DNA of 8,966 bases from Acinetobacter sp. N54.MGS-139. GTDB lineage: Bacteria; Pseudomonadota; Gammaproteobacteria; Burkholderiales; Burkholderiaceae_F. Every line of letters begins with the position of its first letter. Position 1 is the stretch's first letter. The translations under genes and the position numbers were made by a program. A model generated the notes under the pieces. It was not told the DNA's origin. It saw only the letters and a list, made by a program, of their open reading frames with translations, and searched no databases. Location: the NCBI GenBank assembly GCA_000980495.1, contig LARN01000058.1:1-8966 (forward strand), written 5' to 3'. Below are positions 1-5,478 of this stretch, piece after piece.

Positions 1-88
1 TGGAGAAGAGACGGACCTATTTAACAGAAATTCGAAAGGAGGAGGCGCTTCCTCCCCTGCCTGAAGGCAGGGGTCTCCGCGCCTAAAT
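1..88 (+). mobile_element. Probable IS200/IS605-type right end with tnpB tail
   Basis: An 8-bp perfect stem CCCCTGCC (54-61), loop TGAA, GGCAGGGG (66-73) sits inside an outer AGGCGC/GCGCCT stem (43-48, 79-84). A competing hairpin GGAGGA/TCCTCC (38-43, 50-55) overlaps its left arm. There is no T-tract, so it is not a typical terminator. Compact imperfectly nested hairpins of this kind form the right end of IS200/IS605 and stand-alone tnpB elements, where the 3' end of tnpB runs into the hairpin. Two frames are open from the window edge into it: one stops at 62-64 (ends ASSPA), the other at 84-86 (ends GRGLRA). Either could be a TnpB C-terminus and I cannot choose. The left end and the transposase body lie outside the window. 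The exact right boundary, about 84-91, is inferred. Confidence 0.5.
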
Positions 89-91
89 TTG

Positions 92-901
92 ATGAAATTC
101 ACGGTCGTCATTGATAACTATTGCGCCAAGTCCGGCATGCTTGCTGAATGGGGGTATTGCAGCCTTTTAGAGACCGACAATGGCAACGTAATGATTGATA
201 CCGGCGGTACAGGCCACGTATTAAGACACAATCTCGACTTTCTCAAGATTGATCTCAAAAAACTCTCAGCTTTAGTCCTTTCGCATAGCCACCATGACCA
301 TATTTCAGGTCTCTTGGATATTGTTTTCAGCTGCCCGGGCATTCCGATCTACGAGGGTAAAGGCATCGAGATTGAAAGAAGAGGAGATGCAGATGCTTCC
401 AGAAGAAGCGGCGGCGTGCCAGTAGGTCAATTTCCTAACGCGCACCTCATCGAGGATTATCTCGAAATTCTTCCTGATGTATTTGCCTTCCGCGTCCCCG
501 AACAGAATCGGCGTTCTCAGTACGTTTGCTGTCGAAACATGTGGGAAGTGGGCCCTGACGGGAAAATTATTGCAGACCGCTTTGAAGACGATGTCTCCTT
601 AGCAGTAAAAGGCGAGAAAGGCTGGAGCTTATTACTCGGATGCGCACACGCAGGATTGCCGAACATCATGCAGAGAGCAAAAGATTTGTTTGCCATTGAC
701 CGTCTGCACATGGTAGTCGGAGGCTCCCACCTCTGTGGAGTCAATCCTGAAGATTACGGGGTTTGGTTTGACCGATTGGCGGAGTTTCCTGTTGAAAAAT
801 GGCGCCTGAATCATTGCACCGGATTTAAAGCTGCCGCGGCAATGGCTGCTAGATTCGATGATGTTGACTGGGCCGGAGCGGGCTGCAGCTATGTACTCTA
901 A
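92..901 (+). CDS. MBL-fold metallo-hydrolase, COG1237 type
   Basis: This is a 269-residue cytoplasmic protein with no signal peptide. The metallo-beta-lactamase metal motif HSHHDH is at residues 65-70. Later ligand-type motifs are GCAHAG (183-188, H186), GGSHLCG (210-216, H213) and HCTGF (241-245). The N-terminal VVIDNY, the IDTGGTG segment and the C-terminal HCTG block match the COG1237 hydrolases, which relate to the enzyme making dihydropterin-ribofuranosyl-aminobenzene phosphate. The substrate is unknown. A TTG at 89 would add one residue; the ATG at 92 is preferred because the protein then starts MKFTVVIDN. No Shine-Dalgarno precedes it: the expected place is taken by the IS-like end that stops within a few bases of the start. 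A PhzF gene follows 20 bp downstream, suggesting co-transcription. The fold is certain; the exact reaction is not. Confidence 0.87.
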   Translation: MKFTVVIDNYCAKSGMLAEWGYCSLLETDNGNVMIDTGGTGHVLRHNLDFLKIDLKKLSALVLSHSHHDHISGLLDIVFSCPGIPIYEGKGIEIERRGDADASRRSGGVPVGQFPNAHLIEDYLEILPDVFAFRVPEQNRRSQYVCCRNMWEVGPDGKIIADRFEDDVSLAVKGEKGWSLLLGCAHAGLPNIMQRAKDLFAIDRLHMVVGGSHLCGVNPEDYGVWFDRLAEFPVEKWRLNHCTGFKAAAAMAARFDDVDWAGAGCSYVL

Positions 902-921
902 TTCAGGAAATGGAAGCGAAT

Positions 922-1707
922 ATGATCAAGCAATTCATTGCGGATGCCTTCACAGATAAGGTTTTCCATGGAAATCCTGCCGCTATTTGCCTTCCGGAAC
1001 GTTGGCCGGATGAAAAATTGATGCAGGACATCGCTTCAGAGAACCGTCTATCAGAAACAGCTTTTGTGGTGAAAGAAAACAATGGCTGGAAGCTTCGGTG
1101 GTTCACGCCCGGCGGTGAAATCGATTTGTGCGGCCACGCAACATTGGCGACAGCTTTTGTTCTGATGAACTTTGTCGAACCTGATCTTTCTGAGATCGAA
1201 TTCTCTATTCTGAGCGGTAAGCTGTCCGTAAAGAAAAAGAACGAGTTGTATGAAATGGATTTTCCGCCGTATGAACTCAAGAGGGTAGAAGTTACTGAGG
1301 CAATGGAAAATGCCATCGGTTTCAAGCCGTTAGAAGCCTGGATCGGCAGAGACTTAGTTTGTATTCTGGAGAGAGAAGATCAAGTTATCAATGCGCAGCC
1401 GGATCTTGAAAAAGTCAAAGCTTTAGACGGCTTACTACTTCACATTACGTCTAAAGGAAAAGAAAAATACGACTGTGTGAGCAGGACGTTTGCGCCGAAA
1501 TTAGCCGTAGACGAAGACCCGGTATGCGGTTCCGGCCATTGCCATCTTGTCCCGCTTTGGTCTAAAAAGGTCGGAAAGAAAGAGATTTCGGCCTACCAGG
1601 CTTCCTCTCGCGGAGGCGTCCTTTACTGTGAACTGTCCGGAAGCAGGGTCAAACTCGCAGGGCAAGCTGCTCTTTACTCTCGTGGCGAGCTTTGCATTGA
1701 GATTTAG
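922..1707 (+). CDS. PhzF-family isomerase/epimerase-like protein
   Basis: This 261-residue protein has the two-lobed PhzF/DapF-like fold. The N-terminus reads MIKQFIADAFTDKVFHGNPA, the standard PhzF opening. The catalytic glutamate is E45 in NRLSETAFV, the same position as in phenazine PhzF. The mirror motif of lobe two is DEDPVCGSGH (about 193-202 from this start), matching the family EDPVTGSAH. The ATG at 910 is in frame, but ATG 922 is preferred because it has GGAAG (912-916) five bases upstream and yields the family-typical start. There are no other phenazine genes, so a phenazine role is unlikely. Most genomic PhzF homologues have unknown substrates, and pairing with the metallo-hydrolase suggests metabolite processing or repair. 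The family is confident; the reaction is not known. Confidence 0.9.
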   Translation: MIKQFIADAFTDKVFHGNPAAICLPERWPDEKLMQDIASENRLSETAFVVKENNGWKLRWFTPGGEIDLCGHATLATAFVLMNFVEPDLSEIEFSILSGKLSVKKKNELYEMDFPPYELKRVEVTEAMENAIGFKPLEAWIGRDLVCILEREDQVINAQPDLEKVKALDGLLLHITSKGKEKYDCVSRTFAPKLAVDEDPVCGSGHCHLVPLWSKKVGKKEISAYQASSRGGVLYCELSGSRVKLAGQAALYSRGELCIEI

Positions 1708-1711
1708 CAGC

Positions 1712-1745
1712 AAAACCTCAGCTGAGAAAGTATCTTCAGCTGAGG
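1712..1745 (-). terminator. Rho-independent terminator of hemolysin III gene
   Basis: A perfect 10-bp inverted repeat CCTCAGCTGA (1716-1725) / TCAGCTGAGG (1736-1745) has a 10-nt loop. Read on the minus strand it is followed by TTTT (1715-1712), and it lies 26 bp past the hemolysin III stop. The + strand side has no T-tract, so it can serve the convergent phzF-like gene only as a weaker stop. Confidence 0.75.
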
Positions 1746-1771
1746 CAGTCTGACTGGCAGCGGACTATTCG

Positions 1772-2434
1772 TCAGATGGTGTACATGACTGCAAAATAAT
1801 GCGTCACACTTCCGCCTAATACAAATAAATGCCACACTGCATGGTGATACGGAAGCCTTTGCCAGTTGTAGAAGATTGTTCCGAAAGAATAGAGGAGGCC
1901 GCCGGCTACGAGCAGTGCTAAGCCTGTGAAGGGCAGGGCCTTCACAACCGGTTTAAAAGCAAACAGAACCAGCCAACCCTGAAAAAGATACAGACAAGTG
2001 TTGAGCTTGTCGCTTTTCTTCATCAGCCACGGCTGGAAAATAATGCCGAAGGCGGCAATGAGCCAGCAGGCCGTGCAGATCGTGATGCCGATCCAATTAG
2101 GCATGAGATTAAGCATGAAAGGCGTATAGGTCCCCGCGATCAGAAGAAAAATGCAAGAGTGATCGACATACTGAAGTGCTCTTTTTGCTCGGCCGTTCGG
2201 AATAGCATGGTACAGAGTACTGGCTAAATAAAGCACGATCAGAGATGACCCGAAAATACTAAAAGTAGTGACCGCCAAAGCATTTCCGTGTCGGATTCCA
2301 TAAAGAATTAAGAAGATAAGTCCCACTATGGAGGCAACGACTGCCAAGCCGTGGGAAATCGCATTGGCAATCTCCTCACCGCAGGTGTAAAACTTCTCCT
2401 GCGTCCGCAGAAAACCTGAATAAGTACGATCCAT
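1772..2434 (-). CDS. Hemolysin III / PAQR family membrane protein
   Basis: This is a 220-residue integral membrane protein with about seven hydrophobic segments. Family motifs from the chosen start are E20-E21 with SHG (27-29), S72-x3-H76 (STLYH), D91-H92 (YVDHSCIFLLIAGTYTP) and H198-x3-H202 (HAVWH), plus a further H212. These Ser/His/Asp positions form the metal site of the PAQR/CREST superfamily. Bacterial members (YqfA, HlyIII) are poorly understood inner-membrane proteins, and 'hemolysin' is historical. The frame is open to 2572, but ATG 2434 gives the family-typical length and beginning, while the 46 upstream residues resemble no HlyIII N-terminus. The start has an unusual ribosome binding site (see 2435-2468). 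It is divergent from bioY and followed by a good terminator. Confidence 0.9.
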   Translation of the reverse strand: MDRTYSGFLRTQEKFYTCGEEIANAISHGLAVVASIVGLIFLILYGIRHGNALAVTTFSIFGSSLIVLYLASTLYHAIPNGRAKRALQYVDHSCIFLLIAGTYTPFMLNLMPNWIGITICTACWLIAAFGIIFQPWLMKKSDKLNTCLYLFQGWLVLFAFKPVVKALPFTGLALLVAGGLLYSFGTIFYNWQRLPYHHAVWHLFVLGGSVTHYFAVMYTI

Positions 2435-2468
2435 TCTTTTTAGTCGGTTTCTTTCGAAACCGCCTCCT
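2435..2468 (-). promoter_or_regulatory. Shine-Dalgarno, GNRA hairpin and start codon in series
   Basis: On the minus strand AGGAGG (2468-2463) directly abuts a 7-bp perfect stem CGGTTTC-GAAA-GAAACCG (2462-2445), then ACTAAAAAGA (2444-2435), then ATG at 2434. The Shine-Dalgarno is 28 nt from the start if unfolded, too far to work. If the C(GAAA)G tetraloop hairpin folds, the linear gap shrinks to 10 nt. The alternative is that initiation uses only the weak AAAAAGA. Confidence 0.5.
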
Positions 2469-2545
2469 GAATATTCTTTTGTTAGATTCAATATAAAAGT
2501 CCCAGAGACCTCCGGCGAAGGTAAAAAAGCTGACTTTGTAACAAA

Positions 2546-2555
2546 CCTGTACAGG
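2546..2555. repeat. 10-bp perfect palindrome between divergent genes
   Basis: CCTGTACAGG is self-complementary and lies in the spacer between the hemolysin III and bioY starts. It could be a dimeric regulator's operator. It matches neither the BirA operator (TTGTAAACC type) nor LexA spacing. No convincing promoter pair was found for either gene. Confidence 0.25.
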
Positions 2556-2652
2556 GTAAGCCAGATAGGCATTACTCGCCTTTATGCCTCAGGCGGAGCA
2601 GGTGACAATGGTTTAAGATCACGGAATTCCCGAATACACAAGGAGAATTTTT

Positions 2653-3204
2653 GTGAAAGTTTTAGCTCAAAACAGAACAAGAGCCTTTGATAAAAAGGCA
2701 GTTGTTAAGTGTGCTGCCGCTGTTGCTCTGTTAATTGCAGCCTCTAAGGTTTCTTTTGCGATAGGCCCGGTGCCCCTGACCATGCAGACATTTGCCGTCG
2801 CCGTCGTCGGCGCTTGGCTAGGAACACGTCAGGGTGTTGCTGCCGTCGTTGCTTACTTGGCGCTCGGTTTTGCCGGCCTGCCGGTATTTGCAACTCCGCT
2901 TTGCGGCCCCGCTGCTTTGATGGGTCCGACTGCCGGTTATTTAGTCTCTTTCCCGATGGCTGCCGCTATCAGCGGTCTGTTGGCTGAAAGAGGCTGGACA
3001 GGCAAGCGTATTTTTGCCTCCTTCATCAATCAGTACGCTTCCAACATTTTTATTGTTTTCTTTGGAACGATTTGGCTTTCTGCCACCCTCGGTGTAGAAA
3101 AAGCCGTCATGGTCGGCTTCGTTCCCTTTGTTATCGGTGCTTTGCTTAAGGCTATTCTCGGTACCGCAGTCCTGTATGCCAAAGCATTAAGCAGCAGAAA
3201 GTAA
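2653..3204 (+). CDS. bioY: Biotin ECF transporter S component BioY
   Basis: This is a 183-residue integral membrane protein of normal BioY length. It is the substrate-binding subunit for biotin uptake and works with energy-coupling (EcfT/EcfA or BioMN) partners or alone at low capacity. Family motifs: GPVPLTMQTFAVAVVGAWLG (38-57), LPVFA (76-80) and GPTAGYLVSFPMAA (91-104). Near the C-terminus the usual PF-x-PGD-x2-K motif reads PFVIGALLK (158-166), keeping the lysine but losing the aspartate. The start is GTG with AGGAG (2641-2645) seven bases upstream. No ATPase or T-component gene is adjacent, and no BirA-type operator was seen. A clear terminator follows, so it looks monocistronic. Confidence 0.93.
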   Translation: MKVLAQNRTRAFDKKAVVKCAAAVALLIAASKVSFAIGPVPLTMQTFAVAVVGAWLGTRQGVAAVVAYLALGFAGLPVFATPLCGPAALMGPTAGYLVSFPMAAAISGLLAERGWTGKRIFASFINQYASNIFIVFFGTIWLSATLGVEKAVMVGFVPFVIGALLKAILGTAVLYAKALSSRK

Positions 3205-3228
3205 TAGGAATTTTCCTAAGATTTTTCA

Positions 3229-3257
3229 GACCGAAGGCATTGTCCTTCGGTTTTTTT
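3229..3257 (+). terminator. Rho-independent terminator of bioY
   Basis: ACCGAAGG (3230-3237), loop CATTGT, CCTTCGGT (3244-3251), then a run of T to 3257. It is a perfect 8-bp stem, extendable by a G-U pair at 3229/3252. Confidence 0.9.
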
Positions 3258-3278
3258 ATGGATTTTCAAAGAGTTAGA

Positions 3279-3306
3279 TTGTAATTAATAACTCAGGGTT
3301 TATTCT
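3279..3306 (+). promoter_or_regulatory. Possible sigma-70 promoter for the cytochrome operon
   Basis: TTGTAA (3279-3284) and TATTCT (3301-3306) are each 4 of 6 to consensus with a 16-bp spacer, in an AT-rich stretch just after the bioY terminator. A start near 3313 would give a leader of about 90 nt. This is weak evidence, read by eye. Confidence 0.3.
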
Positions 3307-3359
3307 TATGAACTTTAGGATGTATTCCGATCCTGAGCTAAGTCTTAAATTTCACATAT

Positions 3360-3378
3360 CGAAACAATCAATGTTTCG
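3360..3378 (+). repeat. Inverted repeat upstream of cytochrome start
   Basis: CGAAACA (3360-3366), ATCAA, TGTTTCG (3372-3378) is a perfect 7-bp dyad ending 15 bp before the Shine-Dalgarno GGAG (3394-3397). It could be an operator or a leader hairpin. A second shorter dyad, AGGAT/ATCCT (3317-3321, 3330-3334), lies upstream. Confidence 0.35.
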
Positions 3379-3404
3379 CATCACCTCGATCACGGAGAAA
3401 ACAT

Positions 3405-3716
3405 ATGAAAGTTAAGACTCTTTTGAGCTTTGCCGCAGCACTCTGCTGCGCAGCCGCTTTCAGCATGAGCGCCCAAGCTCAGTTGAAAAATTCGCCGATG
3501 CATGCCAACCTTTCTGACAATGCAACAACAAAAGATTGCTTGGTTTGCCATCAGTCCTATCAGACGGTAGCTCAAAGAACCGCCAAGATGAATCCTAATC
3601 CTCACAGCAACCACCGCGGTGAACAAAACTGCACCAACTGCCATAGCGTTAAGGGCAAACCGCACCTCGAATGCAATGACTGCCATACATTCGCAATCAA
3701 GATGAAAGGAGAATAA
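3405..3716 (+). CDS. Triheme periplasmic cytochrome c (flavocytochrome c3 type)
   Basis: This 103-residue protein has a Sec signal peptide, probably cut after AQA (residues 23-25). Three heme c sites are visible: CLVCH 45-49, CTNCH 76-80 and CNDCH 90-94. Non-motif histidines H33, H67, H70 and H87 can supply second axial ligands. The spacing and the NPNPHSNH segment match the heme domain of soluble flavocytochrome c fumarate reductases, which carry four hemes; the first site is absent. Its role is to pass electrons from a membrane quinol dehydrogenase (not in the window) to the flavoprotein encoded next. GGAG at 3394-3397 lies 7 nt before the ATG. The flavoprotein starts 4 bp after the stop, and that gene's AGGAG lies inside the last codons here, so the two are a tight operon. 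Confidence 0.93.
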   Translation: MKVKTLLSFAAALCCAAAFSMSAQAQLKNSPMHANLSDNATTKDCLVCHQSYQTVAQRTAKMNPNPHSNHRGEQNCTNCHSVKGKPHLECNDCHTFAIKMKGE

Positions 3717-3720
3717 TAAA

Positions 3721-5262
3721 ATGACAAGCGTATCTCGTCGTACTTTCCTTGGAACAGCTGCCGCTGCTTCCGTTAGCGCTGTCGCTGCTCCTGCAATGGC
3801 TGCTTCCACTTCCGGAAACAATCTTCCTGCCAAATGGGATGACACAGTTGACGTCGTCGTCTTGGGCTGCGGCGGTGCCGGTATGATGGCTGCCTGCCAG
3901 GCACACGATGCCGGCGGTAAAGTTGCCGTTTATGACGCAGGCCAGTCTCCCTTCCATACAGCTACCAACCTCTGCGGCGGCTTGTTCACAGCTTGGGGTT
4001 CCAAGATGCAGAATGCTGATCCGGAAGGCCGTAAAGACTCCTGGCAGCAGTTTGCCGAAGACATCATGGCTTACGGCAACTACATGAGCTTGAAGGAACC
4101 GGTTTACTGCTTCGCAAAGAACTCCGGCAAAGCATTTGACTTCCTTGAAGACGCCGGTCTTGCCAAACATCACCTTGAACCGTATGCCGGCCACAGCCGT
4201 CTGCGCGCTCACCGTCAGGACTCTTTCAAGGGCCGTGACTACATCGAAGTTCTGGTCAAACAACTCGACAAACGCGGCATCAAGATTAACCACGGCATGG
4301 GCGTTACCAAGTTCTACTATGATCCGGCTACTAACACCGTTGTCGGCGTTCAGGTAGGCGAAGGCGACAAGGCCAAGAACGTCAAAGCCAACAAGGGCGT
4401 TATTATGGCTACCGGCGGTATCACCGGTACACCGCAGTCTCTCGACCGCTGGGTTCCGAGTGTTGCCGGTAAGGGCGTTGCCATCGGCGGTCCGAAGAAT
4501 GACGGTACAGCCATGATGGTTGCAGTTCGTGACGTCGGTGTTCCTCTGTCTCACATGCAGTACATTGCTTCTTATCCCTGCGGTATCGTTGTTAACGGAC
4601 GTAACGGCCCGTACTGCCGCTGGTGGTTCATCACCAACAACGGCGGCATCCTGGTCAACAAGAACGGCCAGCGCTTCATTACTGAAAAAGAAGGTATCTG
4701 CCACGTGACTCCGTCTCTTGCCTCTCAGCCTGACGGCTGCCACTACGTCTTGGTTGACCAAGCAGGTTGGGAACGCACACTTGGCAAGATCAAACTCGGC
4801 GCTCTGATCGGTCTGCCGAGCTGGCCTGCCGAACGCGTTGAAGCCGAATTCAAAGCCGGTAAGAACCTCTGGAAGTGCGACACTCTTGAAGAACTCTGCC
4901 AGAAGTCCGGTATGAACCTTGACGGTCTGAAGAAACAGATCGCTACATGGAACGAAGCAGCTAAGAACCATAACGACCTGCAGTTCGGCCGCAGCGACAA
5001 GGATATGTATCCTCTCGGCAAGGGTCCGTACTACATGATCCGTATGGAACCGTGGAACAATCTCTCCTGCGGCGGTGTTCGTGTTAACGAAGACCTCCAG
5101 GTTCTGGGTTGGGACATGAAACCTGTTAACCACTTCTATGCAGCCGGTGAAACCGTTGCCGGTGTTCACGGAGCCTTCTACTGCGGCGGTAACGCCTGCG
5201 GCTTCGCTCACACCTCCGGTTGGGTTGCCGGTCAGAAGGTTATGGGCAAACAGATCGGTTAA
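3721..5262 (+). CDS. Tat-exported FAD-dependent reductase, FrdA/flavocytochrome c family
   Basis: A 513-residue periplasmic flavoprotein. The Tat signal SRRTFLG is at residues 5-11, with likely cleavage after AMA (about 25-27). The FAD-binding beta-alpha-beta is DVVVLGCGGAGMMAA (44-58). A second FAD segment, ATGGITG, is at 230-236, the capping region runs about 265-390, and the C-terminal FAD segment FYAAGETVAGVHGA is at 472-485. The overall plan matches fumarate/urocanate reductase flavoprotein subunits. Against the Shewanella flavocytochrome c active site recalled from memory, H504, R544, R402, T377, E378 and R381 fall on N447, Y487, I326, W301, W302 and T305. Reduction of fumarate is therefore unlikely, and the acceptor is unknown. 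In 3721-5211 the gene uses no TTA, CTA or TCA codon, suggesting high expression. AGGAG (3707-3711) lies 9 nt before the ATG. Confidence 0.93.
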   Translation: MTSVSRRTFLGTAAAASVSAVAAPAMAASTSGNNLPAKWDDTVDVVVLGCGGAGMMAACQAHDAGGKVAVYDAGQSPFHTATNLCGGLFTAWGSKMQNADPEGRKDSWQQFAEDIMAYGNYMSLKEPVYCFAKNSGKAFDFLEDAGLAKHHLEPYAGHSRLRAHRQDSFKGRDYIEVLVKQLDKRGIKINHGMGVTKFYYDPATNTVVGVQVGEGDKAKNVKANKGVIMATGGITGTPQSLDRWVPSVAGKGVAIGGPKNDGTAMMVAVRDVGVPLSHMQYIASYPCGIVVNGRNGPYCRWWFITNNGGILVNKNGQRFITEKEGICHVTPSLASQPDGCHYVLVDQAGWERTLGKIKLGALIGLPSWPAERVEAEFKAGKNLWKCDTLEELCQKSGMNLDGLKKQIATWNEAAKNHNDLQFGRSDKDMYPLGKGPYYMIRMEPWNNLSCGGVRVNEDLQVLGWDMKPVNHFYAAGETVAGVHGAFYCGGNACGFAHTSGWVAGQKVMGKQIG

Positions 5263-5279
5263 TTCTCCTGTGATCTGAC

Positions 5280-5311
5280 GAGAGAATGGGGCGCCGCAAG
5301 GCGTCCCTCTC
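5280..5311 (+). other. GNRA-capped hairpin before the operon terminator
   Basis: GGGGCGCC (5288-5295), loop GCAA, GGCGTCCC (5300-5307), with one G-U pair. An outer GAGA/TCTC helix (5280-5283, 5308-5311) is separated by a GAAT bulge. No T-tract follows. It may be a 3' mRNA stabiliser or the first of two tandem terminator elements. Confidence 0.55.
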
Positions 5312-5327
5312 CGATAATTTGGATGGG

Positions 5328-5354
5328 ACGGCGCCTTCGGGCGCCGTTTTTTTT
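5328..5354 (+). terminator. Rho-independent terminator of the flavoprotein operon
   Basis: ACGGCGCC (5328-5335), loop TTCG, GGCGCCGT (5340-5347), then T through 5354. It is a perfect 8-bp GC-rich stem capped by a C(UUCG)G tetraloop, 65 bp past the stop. No T-run lies on the minus side, so it acts in one direction only. Confidence 0.95.
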
Positions 5355-5464
5355 CCTACTAACTTATTGGATAACTGAAGAAATTGATAATGTTTTTGAA
5401 AATTCCGGTTGAGAACCCACAAAGATCTGCGAATCACTATTTCAAGATTTTGGCTTCCGATGCC

Positions 5465-5478
5465 TTTGAGTTCTCAAA
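5465..5478 (-). repeat. Palindrome over the stop codon of the RmlD-like gene
   Basis: TTTGAG-TT-CTCAAA contains the minus-strand stop codon (5476-5474). Its GTTCTCAA (5470-5477) also repeats in inverse as TTGAGAAC at 5409-5416. It may form the weak 3' end structure of the minus-strand operon. No T-tract terminator for that operon was found in 5355-5473, which holds no gene. Confidence 0.25.

Noticed and set aside
36..84. Ordinary rho-independent terminator at the left edge
   Set aside because: The stem is strong, but no T-run follows on the + strand, and nested competing hairpins fit an IS200/IS605-type end better.
910..921. Upstream in-frame ATG (910) for the PhzF-like gene
   Set aside because: It has no properly spaced Shine-Dalgarno and would add four residues before the family-typical start.
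2435..2572. 46-residue N-terminal extension of the hemolysin III protein
   Set aside because: Its sequence is unlike family N-termini, and the 220-residue form from 2434 has the normal length. The unusual SD/hairpin also points to 2434.
2573..2652. BirA operator or biotin-linked control before bioY
   Set aside because: No TTGTAAACC / GGTTTACAA pair with proper spacing is present. GGTTTA at 2610-2615 lacks a left half.
3697..5211. 504-codon open frame antisense to the flavoprotein
   Set aside because: It is codon-aligned with the real gene and open only because TTA, CTA and TCA are avoided. Its translation is Val/Ala-rich low-information sequence with no recognisable domain.
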